Assembly (NCBI RefSeq): GCF_026319365.1
Contig: NZ_JAPDMS010000002.1
Span: forward strand, 124,001 to 188,000
Reading direction: 5' to 3'
DNA length: 64,000 bases
DNA from: Methylophaga sp. OBS1
GTDB lineage: Bacteria; Pseudomonadota; Gammaproteobacteria; Nitrosococcales; Methylophagaceae
Shown here: positions 53,029 to 62,191 of the stretch, piece by piece
Numbering within the stretch: position 1 is the first letter of the stretch
Layout: each line of letters starts with the position of its first letter
The notes under the pieces: model-generated
Told to the model about the DNA's origin: nothing
Databases searched by the model: none
The model's input: only the letters and a program-made list of their open reading frames with translations
Made by a program: the position numbers and the translations under genes

Positions 53029-53907
53029 CTAATGCCGGTTGATAAAGTACCTAATCTCCAGAAGCAAATGCCCCTCACCCCGCAACGGTTTGGCGAGCTT
53101 GGCCACCATCGCGACATGACCATATTCCTCAAATGAGGTGAGCGTCACCTGTCCCCCCTTATCTCGTATTTTCGCTGCCAGATTGTGACTGTTTTTGGGT
53201 AACACCGTAAGATCATCCTCTCCTACCAGCAATAGCATTGGCGGCTTGCCGGCATCGGCAAAATGAATGGGCTGGCTACGCCAGCGCTGCTCCTCGGGCC
53301 CGAATATCGTTTTTAAAGTCTCACTTTTCAGCGGCAGAAAATCATAGGGCCCGGCAAGACCAATCATGCCCCTGAATACCGATGGAGTCAGTCCTTCTGC
53401 CTTGAGATAACGCTCATCCAGCGTCAACAGCGCCGCAATGTGTGCGCCGGCGGAGTGGCCGGAGACAAACAGACGTTCCTCGCTGGCACCGTAATCACCC
53501 AGATGTTGTTTGACCCAGGCAACCACACTGGCACCGTCCTCCACAAAGGCGGGAAAGCGCACCTGCGGATAGACCCGGTAATCCGGAATCACAACATCAA
53601 ATCCCTGCGCGGTGAGCGCCTCTGCTACAAATTTGTAGTCTTTTTTATCACCGGACTCCCAGCTACCACCGTAGAAAAAAATGATCGTGCTGGGTGAGGT
53701 CTGCTGCTGCCGGGAGTGACTAAGGTAAATATCCAGCTTTTGTCGCTCATCGTTGCCATAGGGAATATCTGCGACTCGCTGATAGCCGCTGTCCGGCACC
53801 ATCGCATTGAGCACAGTCACGGGAGAACAGGCACTGCTGAGCCAGACCATCGTGGCTGAAAATACAGTTCTTAGTGGCCAGCGGGCCCTTACCAGTGGGA
53901 GCAGCAC
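53029..53907 (-). CDS. Alpha/beta-hydrolase esterase, probable lipoprotein
   Basis: A 292-residue hydrolase of the hormone-sensitive-lipase / carboxylesterase group. The oxyanion motif reads FFYGGSW, the nucleophile elbow GHSAGAH, with the later acid in VGEDDLTV and His in YGHVAMV. The N-terminus has a hydrophobic segment ending LSSAC, a likely lipobox. The start appears to be GTG at 53907 with GAGG 9 bases upstream; an ATG 19 codons in is the alternative. Similar to enzymes annotated kynurenine formamidase-like or carboxylesterase; substrate unknown. Confidence 0.85.
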   Translation of the reverse strand: MLLPLVRARWPLRTVFSATMVWLSSACSPVTVLNAMVPDSGYQRVADIPYGNDERQKLDIYLSHSRQQQTSPSTIIFFYGGSWESGDKKDYKFVAEALTAQGFDVVIPDYRVYPQVRFPAFVEDGASVVAWVKQHLGDYGASEERLFVSGHSAGAHIAALLTLDERYLKAEGLTPSVFRGMIGLAGPYDFLPLKSETLKTIFGPEEQRWRSQPIHFADAGKPPMLLLVGEDDLTVLPKNSHNLAAKIRDKGGQVTLTSFEEYGHVAMVAKLAKPLRGEGHLLLEIRYFINRH

Positions 53908-53973
53908 TGCTGAAAACCTCTTTGCGGTCAGTTGGCTAAGCGTGAGTTTAATAAGCGTAGTTTTTTCCGGTTG

Positions 53974-53988
53974 ACGTGAAATTCACGT
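53974..53988. promoter_or_regulatory. Perfect 15-bp palindrome ACGTGAAATTCACGT
   Basis: Seven-base arms around one A lie between the divergent esterase and WG-repeat genes, overlapping a TTGACG that could be a -35 for the plus strand. It is a probable operator; no regulator is adjacent. Confidence 0.45.
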
Positions 53989-54027
53989 AAATCCAACCAC
54001 ACTCGAGTCCACTTCACGGAGGTCGCC

Positions 54028-55149
54028 ATGTTCACTCAAACCGTCTGTCGAATTTTGGTTTTCTTGCTGTTGAGTTTGTCCTTGTGTTTTCCCGTAAACG
54101 CCGACCCCGGGGACCTGGTGATTAACTATGAGTTCGATGCTGCCAGCCGTTTTACCCATGGGGTCGCCACTGTGGTCAAAGTTGAAAATGGCCGGCCACA
54201 GACCGGGCTCATTAACCGTCAGGGAGACATCATCTATGGCCTTGAACCCCAGACCGAAATTCATGACTTTCATGAGGGGCTGGCGCCGATATTCAAGTCT
54301 ATCCGCTGGGGCTTTATCAGCCCCGATGGCGAAATCACCATCGCGCCTCAATTCAGCAAGGTGCAGCACTTTTATGACGGCCTGGCCGCTGCTATGCAGG
54401 ATGGTCGATGGGGATTTATCAATCAGAGCGGCGCCTGGCAGGTTGAGCCGGCTTTCACCCAGGCGACCGGCTATCGTGAGGGGCTTGCCGCTGTCAGCAT
54501 GGACGGACTCTGGGGCTTTATCGACCGAGAGGGGAACTGGATCATTGAACCACAGTACCTGGACGCACTGAGTTTCAGTGATGGCCTGGCGGCGGTCGAA
54601 ACACCACAAGGCTGGGGTTATATCAATCAAAACAACCAGTTGGTCATCAGTGGTCCTTATGACCGTGCGTTCGATTTTGTCACTGGGCTGGCTATCGTCA
54701 ACCAGAATCAGGCGTGGTGGTTCATCAGAACAGACGGTAGCAAGCTCAACAATAAAACCTACGACAAAGTGCTGCCATTTCGTGAAGGCCTGGCTGTGGT
54801 GGTCAAAGACCAACAGTATGGCTACATCAACACGGAAGGCGAGGAAATCATCGCGCCCTCAATGGATAACGCCTGGTCATTCAATGAGGGCCTGGGCCGC
54901 ATCGAGATGGATGCCAGAGTAGGTTATGTCAATCAAAGCGGCAGAATGGTCATCCCCCCTCAATTCAAGTGGGGGCATTCCTTTAGCCAAGGCCTTGCCG
55001 CTGTCACCATTGATTACTGGAAATATGGTTATATCGACAAGAATGGCACGATGGTCATAAAACCCCGCTTTGATCATGCCCAAGCTTTCCATGACGGCCT
55101 TGCCCGGGTGCAATCCCAGGGTCGCTGGGGTTATATCTCCCGCGACTGA
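54028..55149 (+). CDS. Exported WG-repeat protein
   Basis: A 373-residue protein with a signal peptide (through FPVNA). The rest is about ten WG beta repeats of some 30 residues (e.g. RWGFISPDGEITIAPQFSKV, LWGFIDREGNWIIEPQY, GYVNQSGRMVIPPQFKWG). WG repeats form beta structures in exported or membrane-linked proteins of unknown function. GGAGG lies 6 bases before ATG. The last 19 bases overlap the 3' end of the convergent MscS gene. Confidence 0.9.
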   Translation: MFTQTVCRILVFLLLSLSLCFPVNADPGDLVINYEFDAASRFTHGVATVVKVENGRPQTGLINRQGDIIYGLEPQTEIHDFHEGLAPIFKSIRWGFISPDGEITIAPQFSKVQHFYDGLAAAMQDGRWGFINQSGAWQVEPAFTQATGYREGLAAVSMDGLWGFIDREGNWIIEPQYLDALSFSDGLAAVETPQGWGYINQNNQLVISGPYDRAFDFVTGLAIVNQNQAWWFIRTDGSKLNNKTYDKVLPFREGLAVVVKDQQYGYINTEGEEIIAPSMDNAWSFNEGLGRIEMDARVGYVNQSGRMVIPPQFKWGHSFSQGLAAVTIDYWKYGYIDKNGTMVIKPRFDHAQAFHDGLARVQSQGRWGYISRD

Positions 55150-56051
55150 GTCGAGGCCGTTTCCAGCATTTTGATATCAAACGGTTTACTGGCCTCACCG
55201 AAGTAAACCGTACTATGTGGAAATGGTATTTCGATATCACGCTCATCAAAAGCGATCTTGATACGGCGCAGAAACTCCCGTCCTACTTTCCACTGCATAA
55301 TGGGTTTGGTTTTAATGCGCCCCTTGATGACCACAGAGGAATCATCCAGTTTGTCGACCCCAAAAATCTCCGGGGCTTCAATAATCAAGGATCCATATTC
55401 CTCATCTGCCAGCATCTCGTCGAGCACCCACTGAATAACTTCACTCACTGAATCGGTATTTTCTTTGTAGGCGACACCGATATCGAACACATAGGCCGAC
55501 CATTCGGTGGTCATGTTGCTGAGTGTGGTCACGGTCCCATTGGGGAAGAAGTGGACGGTACCGGATAAATCACGTAACACGGTGGTGCGGAAATTGATTG
55601 CCTCTACCAGCCCACCGGTCCCGTTAATAATAGCGACATCACCGACCCGGATTTGATTTTCCAGAATCATAAAGAAACCGGAAATAACATCCCGCACCAG
55701 ATTCTGGGCCCCGAAACCGATGGCCAGACCGGCGATACCGGCACTCGCCAGCACCGGAGCAATTTCAACCCCGACTTCACGCAGAATAACCAGCAAGATG
55801 GTGATCCAGAGCGCCAACAGTCCTGCTTGCTTCAGCAGGCGGATCAGGGTTTCTATGCGTTTCTGCGACTCTGCAGAGGATTCTCCCCTGGCGAGACTGC
55901 GAGCGACCAGCCTGGCTTCAAATCGTTGCAAGCCGGTTTTCAGTAATTGACTGATAAGCCAGGCAAAAAACAGGATTAAGACGACTCTGAGGCAAGTCAT
56001 GATAACTTCAGCCCAGCTGATTGTCTCAATAAACTGCTTGAACACATCCAT
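55131..56051 (-). CDS. MscS-family mechanosensitive channel (second copy)
   Basis: A 306-residue protein, close to small MscS/MscK-core size. Helices near 15-40 and 65-90 lead to the pore helix (APVLASAGIAGLAIGFGAQN, LVRDVISGFFMI) and beta domain (DVAIINGTGGLVEAINFRTT, NGTVTTLSNMT). The ATG at 56051 follows AAGGAATCTGTC; the frame extends to 56084 without better signals. The pore region differs from the MscS protein at 3807, so the two are not recent duplicates. Confidence 0.92.
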   Translation of the reverse strand: MDVFKQFIETISWAEVIMTCLRVVLILFFAWLISQLLKTGLQRFEARLVARSLARGESSAESQKRIETLIRLLKQAGLLALWITILLVILREVGVEIAPVLASAGIAGLAIGFGAQNLVRDVISGFFMILENQIRVGDVAIINGTGGLVEAINFRTTVLRDLSGTVHFFPNGTVTTLSNMTTEWSAYVFDIGVAYKENTDSVSEVIQWVLDEMLADEEYGSLIIEAPEIFGVDKLDDSSVVIKGRIKTKPIMQWKVGREFLRRIKIAFDERDIEIPFPHSTVYFGEASKPFDIKMLETASTQSREI

Positions 56052-56630
56052 GACAGATTCCTTTATTTGTATCCGGCCCCACAAGCGGCCAAACAGCCCG
56101 CTAAGGCTCAGTCAGATCAGAGAAAATCAAAATCAGCGACAGTGCCGATTGAATAGGATGGATAGCAACCTTGCTATAAAAATGACACAACAGATATCAA
56201 CGGGTTCCCTGTCATTGATTCATCGGGTGCTGTGTCATCGCTTGGCTCAGCAGCTGATGGTTAAATATGACTTAAACCGTTCTGTCCCTGGTGCTCCACA
56301 GCCTTTTATCAGTAAGCGATTACTTCGTTGAAAACGATTTATTATCAATAGCTGACCAACATACGTCACGAATAAGATGCAGCTATAAGATATTGGTGTT
56401 TGCTTTGCTTTTATCGTGGTACCTGTTCAGATTAGCTCAACATTTGAAAAATGTCGCGGCCCCTAAACAGTCAAGCAAAGCTAAAAGTATTAACCGCTCA
56501 AAGTCCCTTATCGAGTCAAATTCAGCTCCTGATTAATCGAAATCACAGTCACAATTCCGGGTTGAGCACGAACGGATTGCTGTCTGATGGAAATTTAACT
56601 ATCTTAAGCAAATGCTGTAGCGGGGAAATT
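56052..56630. other. 579-base intergenic region
   Basis: This divergent region lies between the MscS gene and Anbu. Short open frames occur (for example 56291-56536) but none has a convincing start signal or family resemblance. No RNA gene or repeat is recognised. Promoters for both genes should lie here. Confidence 0.5.
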
Positions 56631-57359
56631 ATGACTTATTGTATTGCCATCTCACTGGATCAGGGCCTGGTACTGACCTCTGACTCACGTACAAATGCCG
56701 GGATCGATCAGGTCAGCACCTACAGCAAGATGTTCCGCTTTGAAACGACAACTGACCGCAGTATGGTGGTAATGAGCGCGGGTAACCTTGCCACGACCCA
56801 ATGCGTCATTGAACAGCTTAACCGCGATATTCGTGAAGCCAACCCGCTTAGCCTCAACACCACCAGCTATATGTCAGATACCGCAGACTATGTGGGTGAT
56901 GTTCTGAGTAGCCGAATTCGCCGATACAGTGAAGATGAACAATCCGGCTTTTCTCCGGATGCGACCTTGCTGCTGGCAGGACAAATTCAGGGGCAGCCTC
57001 ATCAGGCCTTTTTAATTTATCCTCAGGGTAATCACATCACTACCTCCGCAGAAACTCCCTACCTGCAAATCGGAGAGAGCAAATACGGAAAACCGGTGCT
57101 GGATCGTTTTCTGACTATGCAGACATCGCTACTTGATGCGGCCACCTGTGCCATGATTTCGATGGATTCGACGATGAAGAGTAATGTCAGTGTCGGCCCG
57201 CCCATTGAGGTCTTGATGTATCACAGAGACAGTTTCGAGATGGGTAGACATCATCGCTTTGATGCCGAAGATCCTTTTCTCATGGCATTACGTCGCGAGT
57301 GGGGCAATAAACTCAATCAGGCTTTCAGAGAGATGCCCCGAATCCCCGGCTATGACTGA
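56631..57359 (+). CDS. Anbu (bacterial proteasome-subunit homologue)
   Basis: A 242-residue Ntn-hydrolase of the Anbu / HslV-like branch. It opens MTYCIAISLDQGLVLTSDSR; removal of Met exposes Thr, the expected nucleophile, and Asp/Ser follow in the SDSRTNAG strand. The ATG at 56631 follows GGGGAAATT; an upstream extension to 56451 would bury the Thr and is rejected. Anbu forms helical open rings and is linked to genes for ATP-grasp and alpha-E proteins, as here, though those are convergent. Its end overlaps the metallopeptidase gene by 10 bases. Confidence 0.9.
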   Translation: MTYCIAISLDQGLVLTSDSRTNAGIDQVSTYSKMFRFETTTDRSMVVMSAGNLATTQCVIEQLNRDIREANPLSLNTTSYMSDTADYVGDVLSSRIRRYSEDEQSGFSPDATLLLAGQIQGQPHQAFLIYPQGNHITTSAETPYLQIGESKYGKPVLDRFLTMQTSLLDAATCAMISMDSTMKSNVSVGPPIEVLMYHRDSFEMGRHHRFDAEDPFLMALRREWGNKLNQAFREMPRIPGYD

Positions 57360-58348
57360 TATTGATTTACCACAGCATGAATAAATTTTAATTTCTGCTG
57401 CACGCTTTCCGAGACAACGAACGGATACGCATCGGGCTGACCTGTACTGCGGTTGAGGGCATTAAGCACCCTGACCAGTTGTAGCCACTCCTCAAACCAC
57501 TTGTCAAAATCCCGATCGCCGTCAATACGGTCTATAACGCCATAACTCAATGCCGTTTCCAGGGTCTCAATCATCAGCAGATAATGGGCCCAGGTTTCTG
57601 CCCAGTCTTCCAGTGGGTGGGCACTGGCATAGGCAGAAATGAAGTCCTGCTGCCAGTTGTCAGGCGCGCCTGCAAGATAATAGGTTTGAAGACAATGGTT
57701 GTAATCCCGGCTCTCATCACCAAAGTACTGCTGAAATCCCGGGTAATGCTGACTGTCTTTGATCAGAAGATCCCAGTAATAGTGACCACTTTCATGACGA
57801 AAGTGGCCCAGCAACGTTCGATAAGGCTCATTCATGGCCTCTCTGGCAGCCTCGCGGTAACTGCCATCAGCCTCTGCGGCATTCAGCGTGATAACCCCCT
57901 GGCTATGACCACTCAACACATGTTCCAGGCTCACTGCCGGATTGGAACGCTGGTCTTCGAGAAAGTCGAAGACCAGCGGTAGCTGATGCGCTGAGCCAAT
58001 AGGCAGCTTCTGTACCAGTAGACCGTAAAACAAGCGCCTTTTAGCTGCCTCCAGCGTGTGCCAGCGGCGCCAGTTATCCGGGTTATCAAGAATGGGGATT
58101 TGCCGGGTAGTCGCACAGGATAGGCACTGCTTATCCGGACTCTCAATAGGGATTAACCAGTTACATTGCAGCGCGTGATCACGGTGCTCACAAAATCTGA
58201 ATTTCTGCGAGTTGGGCGTGGTTGTTTCATGTCCCAGACTGATGAGTGTCTGGCTGACAGGATCGAACCCCAGCGGGCTATCGCAGGCACCACAAAACAG
58301 GTTATCGAAATAAATTTCCTGCCCACAGTCACAGCTGAAACGCTTCAT
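57350..58348 (-). CDS. Zinc-ribbon putative metallopeptidase of the Anbu locus
   Basis: A 332-residue protein: an N-terminal double zinc ribbon (CDCGQ ... FCGACDSPL and CEHRDHALQCNWL ... CLSCAT, about 1-80) followed by a helical domain with HESGHYYWDLL, an HExxH-type zincin site (His, Glu, His), and a later Glu-rich DWAETWAHYLLMIETLETA segment that may give the third ligand. This matches the putative zinc-binding metallopeptidase family (COG4307). The start ATG 58348 overlaps the alpha-E stop (ATGA). It may process the peptide made by the linked ATP-grasp enzyme. Confidence 0.87.
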   Translation of the reverse strand: MKRFSCDCGQEIYFDNLFCGACDSPLGFDPVSQTLISLGHETTTPNSQKFRFCEHRDHALQCNWLIPIESPDKQCLSCATTRQIPILDNPDNWRRWHTLEAAKRRLFYGLLVQKLPIGSAHQLPLVFDFLEDQRSNPAVSLEHVLSGHSQGVITLNAAEADGSYREAAREAMNEPYRTLLGHFRHESGHYYWDLLIKDSQHYPGFQQYFGDESRDYNHCLQTYYLAGAPDNWQQDFISAYASAHPLEDWAETWAHYLLMIETLETALSYGVIDRIDGDRDFDKWFEEWLQLVRVLNALNRSTGQPDAYPFVVSESVQQKLKFIHAVVNQYQS

Positions 58349-59289
58349 GTTGTGGCGAAATCTGGATAGAACCACTGATTTGCAATGGCATGGTTAACCG
58401 CATTCAAACTATGCTGCAACTTATCCATCTGTTGATGGGTCATTGCCAGCATGGATGAGTCGGCTTCATAAGCCTGCAATCTCTCCAGCAAAGCAGCCTG
58501 AAGTGCAAGCACATTATCCGGATTAGGCAGATAAGTGAGATACTTACCCAGCGCGCTGATAGCAAAACTGAGGGAGCGGGGAAAACGACTATCCGTAATC
58601 AAAAATGTCAGCACCTTATCCGCTTTCAAACCCGTAGCGTGGTGCTGAGTAAACATCTGCTGAGCGCTCAGTGCCCGCAACAAGGTCCCCCAGAGAATAC
58701 TTTCATATTGCTTGGTAATCTCACTTTCCTTGTCAGCCACCAGTATTGATGTCATCTCAAGGATTCGACTGGTCATGTCTGCACGCTCAAGGTATTTGCC
58801 GGCGAGCAAAAAATCATAGGCATAGTTACGGCTCATATGATTCGCAATGATGCCCCATATCCCGAGACAACGCTCAACAATGGACAGCAGCAGATTCTGC
58901 CGGCGTCGACGATTGCCTATTGATGACATTTCCTCTTTTACCAGCAAATGTAGCTCATTGACCTGCTCCCATAATGTTTCCGGCAGAATATCGAGGGAGG
59001 TTCGTGCATTTTCTCTGAGGGCCAGCAGGGCATTCACAAGGGCGCCACTGTAACTGCAATCCGCCAGCAGGAAATGCATAATATCGTACTCGTTGACCCG
59101 ATCATGACGATCAAAGTAATCGTTTTTAGCATCGAAAATAGTGACCAGGGTATACCAGTTGATCTCCCGATGTTCGGGTAAATCCATCAACAATGAGGTA
59201 TGAACATTAATCAGTCTCGCCGTGTTTTCTATACGCTCGAGATAACGTGCCAGCCAGAAAACCCTCTCTCCTACCCGCGATAGCATCAT
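58345..59289 (-). CDS. Alpha-E domain protein
   Basis: A 314-residue all-helical protein beginning MMLSRVGERVFWLARYLERIENTA (in part), the hallmark of alpha-E (COG2307) proteins, with ERADMTSRILEMTSILVAD in the middle. The family is found next to circularly permuted ATP-grasp proteins in predicted peptide-synthesis operons; biochemical function is not settled. It overlaps the ATP-grasp stop and the metallopeptidase start by 4 bases each, so all three are translated together. Confidence 0.92.
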   Translation of the reverse strand: MMLSRVGERVFWLARYLERIENTARLINVHTSLLMDLPEHREINWYTLVTIFDAKNDYFDRHDRVNEYDIMHFLLADCSYSGALVNALLALRENARTSLDILPETLWEQVNELHLLVKEEMSSIGNRRRRQNLLLSIVERCLGIWGIIANHMSRNYAYDFLLAGKYLERADMTSRILEMTSILVADKESEITKQYESILWGTLLRALSAQQMFTQHHATGLKADKVLTFLITDSRFPRSLSFAISALGKYLTYLPNPDNVLALQAALLERLQAYEADSSMLAMTHQQMDKLQHSLNAVNHAIANQWFYPDFATT

Positions 59290-60746
59290 TCGCCCTCCAT
59301 AAAGGGTAAGTCATCAACAATCCAGGTATCTTTGCTGCCTCCTCCCTGAGAAGAGTTCACGACCAGTGAGCCTTCAACGAGTGCGACCCGTGTCAGGCCT
59401 CCGGGGGTGACATAACAGTCGTCGCCCGCGAGAATAAAAGGCCTCAGATCAACATGGCGTGGCGCGATACCACCTTCACAGCATGTGGGTGATACAGACA
59501 ATTTGAGCGTAGGCTGTGCAATATAGTTACTGGGATTTTCTTCAAGCAGTCGCCGAAACTCAGCCACTTTCTCCTCACTGGCATGGGGCCCCACCAGCAT
59601 ACCGTAACCACCTGATTCGTTGGCAGGTTTCACCACCAGCTCCGGCAAATGATCCAGCACATAAGCCCGTTGATCAGGCTCTCTGCAAAGCCAGGTTGGC
59701 ACATTATCGAGAATAGGCTCTTCGTTCAGGTAGTAGCGGATCATCGCCGGCACATAGGCGTATATGACTTTATCATCAGCGACGCCACACCCCGGCGCAT
59801 TGGCAATCGCTACCTTGCCCGAGCGCCAGGAACGCATCACACCCGGCACCCCAAGCATTGAATCGGATCGAAAGACTTCAGGATCAATGAAGTCATCATC
59901 AATGCGACGATAAATCACATCCACCCGCTCCAGACCATGAATGGTCTTCATGTAGACGAATTCATCCTTACCCACAACAAGATCAGCGCCCTCGACCAGA
60001 ATTAACCCGGCCTGTTGCGCCAGGAAGGCATGTTCATAATAGGCCGAGTTGAAGATGCCCGGCGTCAGCAATACCATCCTCGGGTTGGATAAATCAGGTC
60101 GAAGCGAGCGCAGCATCCTGGACAATTCTTCAGGGTAGGCATCCACTGGACTGATGTTTAACAGGCGGAACAGCTCTGGAAATACGCGTTTGGTTGTCTT
60201 GCGGTTTTCAAGCATGTAAGAGACGCCTGACGGCACCCGAAGGTTATCCTCAAGCACATAGATGTGACCACTATCATCACGCACCAGATCCGATCCACAA
60301 ATATTCGCCCAGACACCATGTGCCGGGGTCATACCCTGACAATCGGGACGATAGCCTTTTGAGTGGTAGACGACATCTGCAGGGATCAGCCCCGCTTTGA
60401 TGATGGTGGCCTCGTTGTAGATATCATTAATGAACTGATTTAATGCACGAATGCGTTGCTTGAGCCCCTTTTCGGTGCGAAGCCATTCTGTTTTGGGTAG
60501 TGCACGAGGAATAATGTCAAAAGGCCAGGCTCGATCAATATTGCCAGCATCACTGTATACCGTGAAGGTAATTCCCCGCTCCAACATTTCCATTTCGGAC
60601 TCATTAATACGCTGCTGGAAGGCTTGCTTCTCTAGGCTGGTGAAATAATCAAGCAAACGATAACTGAAACTTCGGGGCTGATGTTTGTCGTACATCAACT
60701 CATCGAAAAAGCCCCCGGGATCGTAATCACGCCACATTTCTTTCAT
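59286..60746 (-). CDS. Circularly permuted ATP-grasp protein
   Basis: A protein of about 486 residues of the COG2308 family: WRDYDPGGFFDELMYD at the N-terminus, RALNQFINDIYNEATIIKAG, GSDLVRDDSGHIYVLEDNLR and VPSGVSYMLENR, the basic VVKPANESGGYGML and the C-terminal GGLTRVALVEGSLVVNSSQG. ATP-grasp enzymes join carboxylates to amines with ATP; this class is predicted to make a peptide or amide product with alpha-E. GGAGG lies 5 bases before ATG 60746; an in-frame ATG at 60758 is possible but has a weak site. Confidence 0.92.
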   Translation of the reverse strand: MKEMWRDYDPGGFFDELMYDKHQPRSFSYRLLDYFTSLEKQAFQQRINESEMEMLERGITFTVYSDAGNIDRAWPFDIIPRALPKTEWLRTEKGLKQRIRALNQFINDIYNEATIIKAGLIPADVVYHSKGYRPDCQGMTPAHGVWANICGSDLVRDDSGHIYVLEDNLRVPSGVSYMLENRKTTKRVFPELFRLLNISPVDAYPEELSRMLRSLRPDLSNPRMVLLTPGIFNSAYYEHAFLAQQAGLILVEGADLVVGKDEFVYMKTIHGLERVDVIYRRIDDDFIDPEVFRSDSMLGVPGVMRSWRSGKVAIANAPGCGVADDKVIYAYVPAMIRYYLNEEPILDNVPTWLCREPDQRAYVLDHLPELVVKPANESGGYGMLVGPHASEEKVAEFRRLLEENPSNYIAQPTLKLSVSPTCCEGGIAPRHVDLRPFILAGDDCYVTPGGLTRVALVEGSLVVNSSQGGGSKDTWIVDDLPFMEGE

Positions 60747-60843
60747 CATCCCCTCCATCGGCCTAGCAGCTCTGGGTCAAGCACAATAGAGAGTGAGCAA
60801 ATCCCGTGCCTGCTTTGCGGCACGGCAATAAACAGCATTAAGC

Positions 60844-61485
60844 TCAGTGAAACAACATGGACTTGACCATGCCATTGATAATGTTGGCGGCATTATCATC
60901 CCGCGTACCACGAAAAGTGGACACCAGCAGTTTCGCCTCATTGAACGCGGTGTCGATATCCTCTCGAAACAATTGATTGAAACGATTGACGCCGATGATA
61001 TACACCGCACCGGGCACCGCCGTTTGTTCAATAATTTCCTGCTTGGCTTGCCCTTGCCGACGGGTGATAAACCGGCCAAGCAATTGACTGTAAAGGGGGA
61101 TCCCCATCATAAATGTCAGCAACTTGCTGACCTCACGCGGATTGCGATCCTGCCAGTACTGGGCATAAGCGGATATACGACGGAAACGGACCCAGTCTAC
61201 CCCTTTTTGACTTGCTACCGGCCCGGATGGCTGACTGCCATGAAAAATCGTCTCAATATCCTGACAAAAGGCGTGGAAATCGGGCAAAGCAGCTTCGGTG
61301 AGTGTGCTGGAAACCAGCGCGATATCGGCTTCCAGTTCTTCCAGTGCCGGTAAGGGGGCATCATACAACTCGACCTTGGCATGCAGATGCTGTTGTTCAT
61401 CCCGCCAGAAACGCAATGCCTTGGCCTGCGGATGAAACTCGGCAAGGACTGCAACAGAAGAAAACACGCTGGCATGTTCAGTCAT
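60844..61485 (-). CDS. Unknown protein upstream of the ATP-grasp operon
   Basis: A 213-residue soluble, mainly helical protein that I do not recognise. It has no signal peptide, obvious metal motif or membrane segment; notable pieces are FHAFCQDIETIFHG, YAQYWQDRNPREVSKLLTFM and the C-terminal NIINGMVKSMLF. It lies 97 bases upstream of the ATP-grasp gene on the same strand, so it may belong to that operon. No conserved partner role can be stated. Confidence 0.65.
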   Translation of the reverse strand: MTEHASVFSSVAVLAEFHPQAKALRFWRDEQQHLHAKVELYDAPLPALEELEADIALVSSTLTEAALPDFHAFCQDIETIFHGSQPSGPVASQKGVDWVRFRRISAYAQYWQDRNPREVSKLLTFMMGIPLYSQLLGRFITRRQGQAKQEIIEQTAVPGAVYIIGVNRFNQLFREDIDTAFNEAKLLVSTFRGTRDDNAANIINGMVKSMLFH

Positions 61486-61572
61486 AATTACTTTTTAGCT
61501 TATCTATTGTCTTTAATGCAATGACAGACAACATGCCCCGCTAATTCCTGAACCAACTGAAACGGACAGACA

Positions 61573-61602
61573 TAAAAAAGCCCCGACTTGCGGGGCTTTT
61601 TA
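61573..61602 (-). terminator. Terminator of tpx
   Basis: The stem AAAAAGCCCCG/CGGGGCTTTTT, 20 bases beyond the tpx stop, with T-runs on both sides; on the minus strand it ends tpx. Confidence 0.88.
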
Positions 61603-61621
61603 TGAAAACTCGACTCAATGC

Positions 61622-62116
61622 TCAGCTCAGTGCGGCCAGCGCTTTGTCATAATCGGGCTCGTCGGCAATTTCTGCGACCTGCTCGGTATAGATGACTTTA
61701 CCTGACTCATCCAGAATGATGACCGCGCGTGAACATAATTCCGCCAACGGACCTTCCTGCATTTTCAATCCATAGTCTTCAGCAAAGCTGGAACGGAACG
61801 CGGAAGCCGCGATCACATTATCCAGTCCCTCCGCACCGCAGAAACGGTCCAGCGCAAATGGTAGATCCTTGGAAACACAGACCACGGTCGTGTTATCCAG
61901 TGACGATGCCTTGCTGTTAAATTGGCGAACAGAGTTGGCACAGGTTGGGGTATCAACAGATGGGAAAACGTTCAGCACTACACGACCAGACAGATCCGAA
62001 TAGTTCAGATCCGACAGATCGGTTTTAGTCAGGGTAAATGCCGGCGCCTGGCTGCCGACGGCAGGCAGTTCACCGACCGTGTTAAATGGATTGCCTTTCA
62101 GTGTCACTGTAGTCAT
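61622..62116 (-). CDS. tpx: Thiol peroxidase (atypical 2-Cys peroxiredoxin)
   Basis: A 164-residue peroxiredoxin of the Tpx group. The peroxidatic Cys is in [16 protein letters not shown] and the resolving Cys in LDRFCGAEG; the N-terminus [18 protein letters not shown] and [17 protein letters not shown] are typical. It reduces alkyl hydroperoxides and H2O2 with thioredoxin. A ribosome site AAGAGGAG precedes ATG, and a terminator follows. Confidence 0.96.
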   Translation of the reverse strand: MTTVTLKGNPFNTVGELPAVGSQAPAFTLTKTDLSDLNYSDLSGRVVLNVFPSVDTPTCANSVRQFNSKASSLDNTTVVCVSKDLPFALDRFCGAEGLDNVIAASAFRSSFAEDYGLKMQEGPLAELCSRAVIILDESGKVIYTEQVAEIADEPDYDKALAALS

Positions 62117-62191
62117 AAAAATCTCCTCTTGTAAGAAACAGCGAGACGAGACTTACATTACACTGGCAGCCTGTCAACAGCAGCGTCTCCG

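Noticed and set aside
55999..56331. Possible 110-codon gene upstream of Anbu
   Set aside because: It begins antisense to the MscS gene and has no start signal or family resemblance.
56291..56536. Possible 81-codon gene upstream of Anbu
   Set aside because: It has one hydrophobic stretch but only a GTG start without a ribosome site, and lies where promoters are expected.
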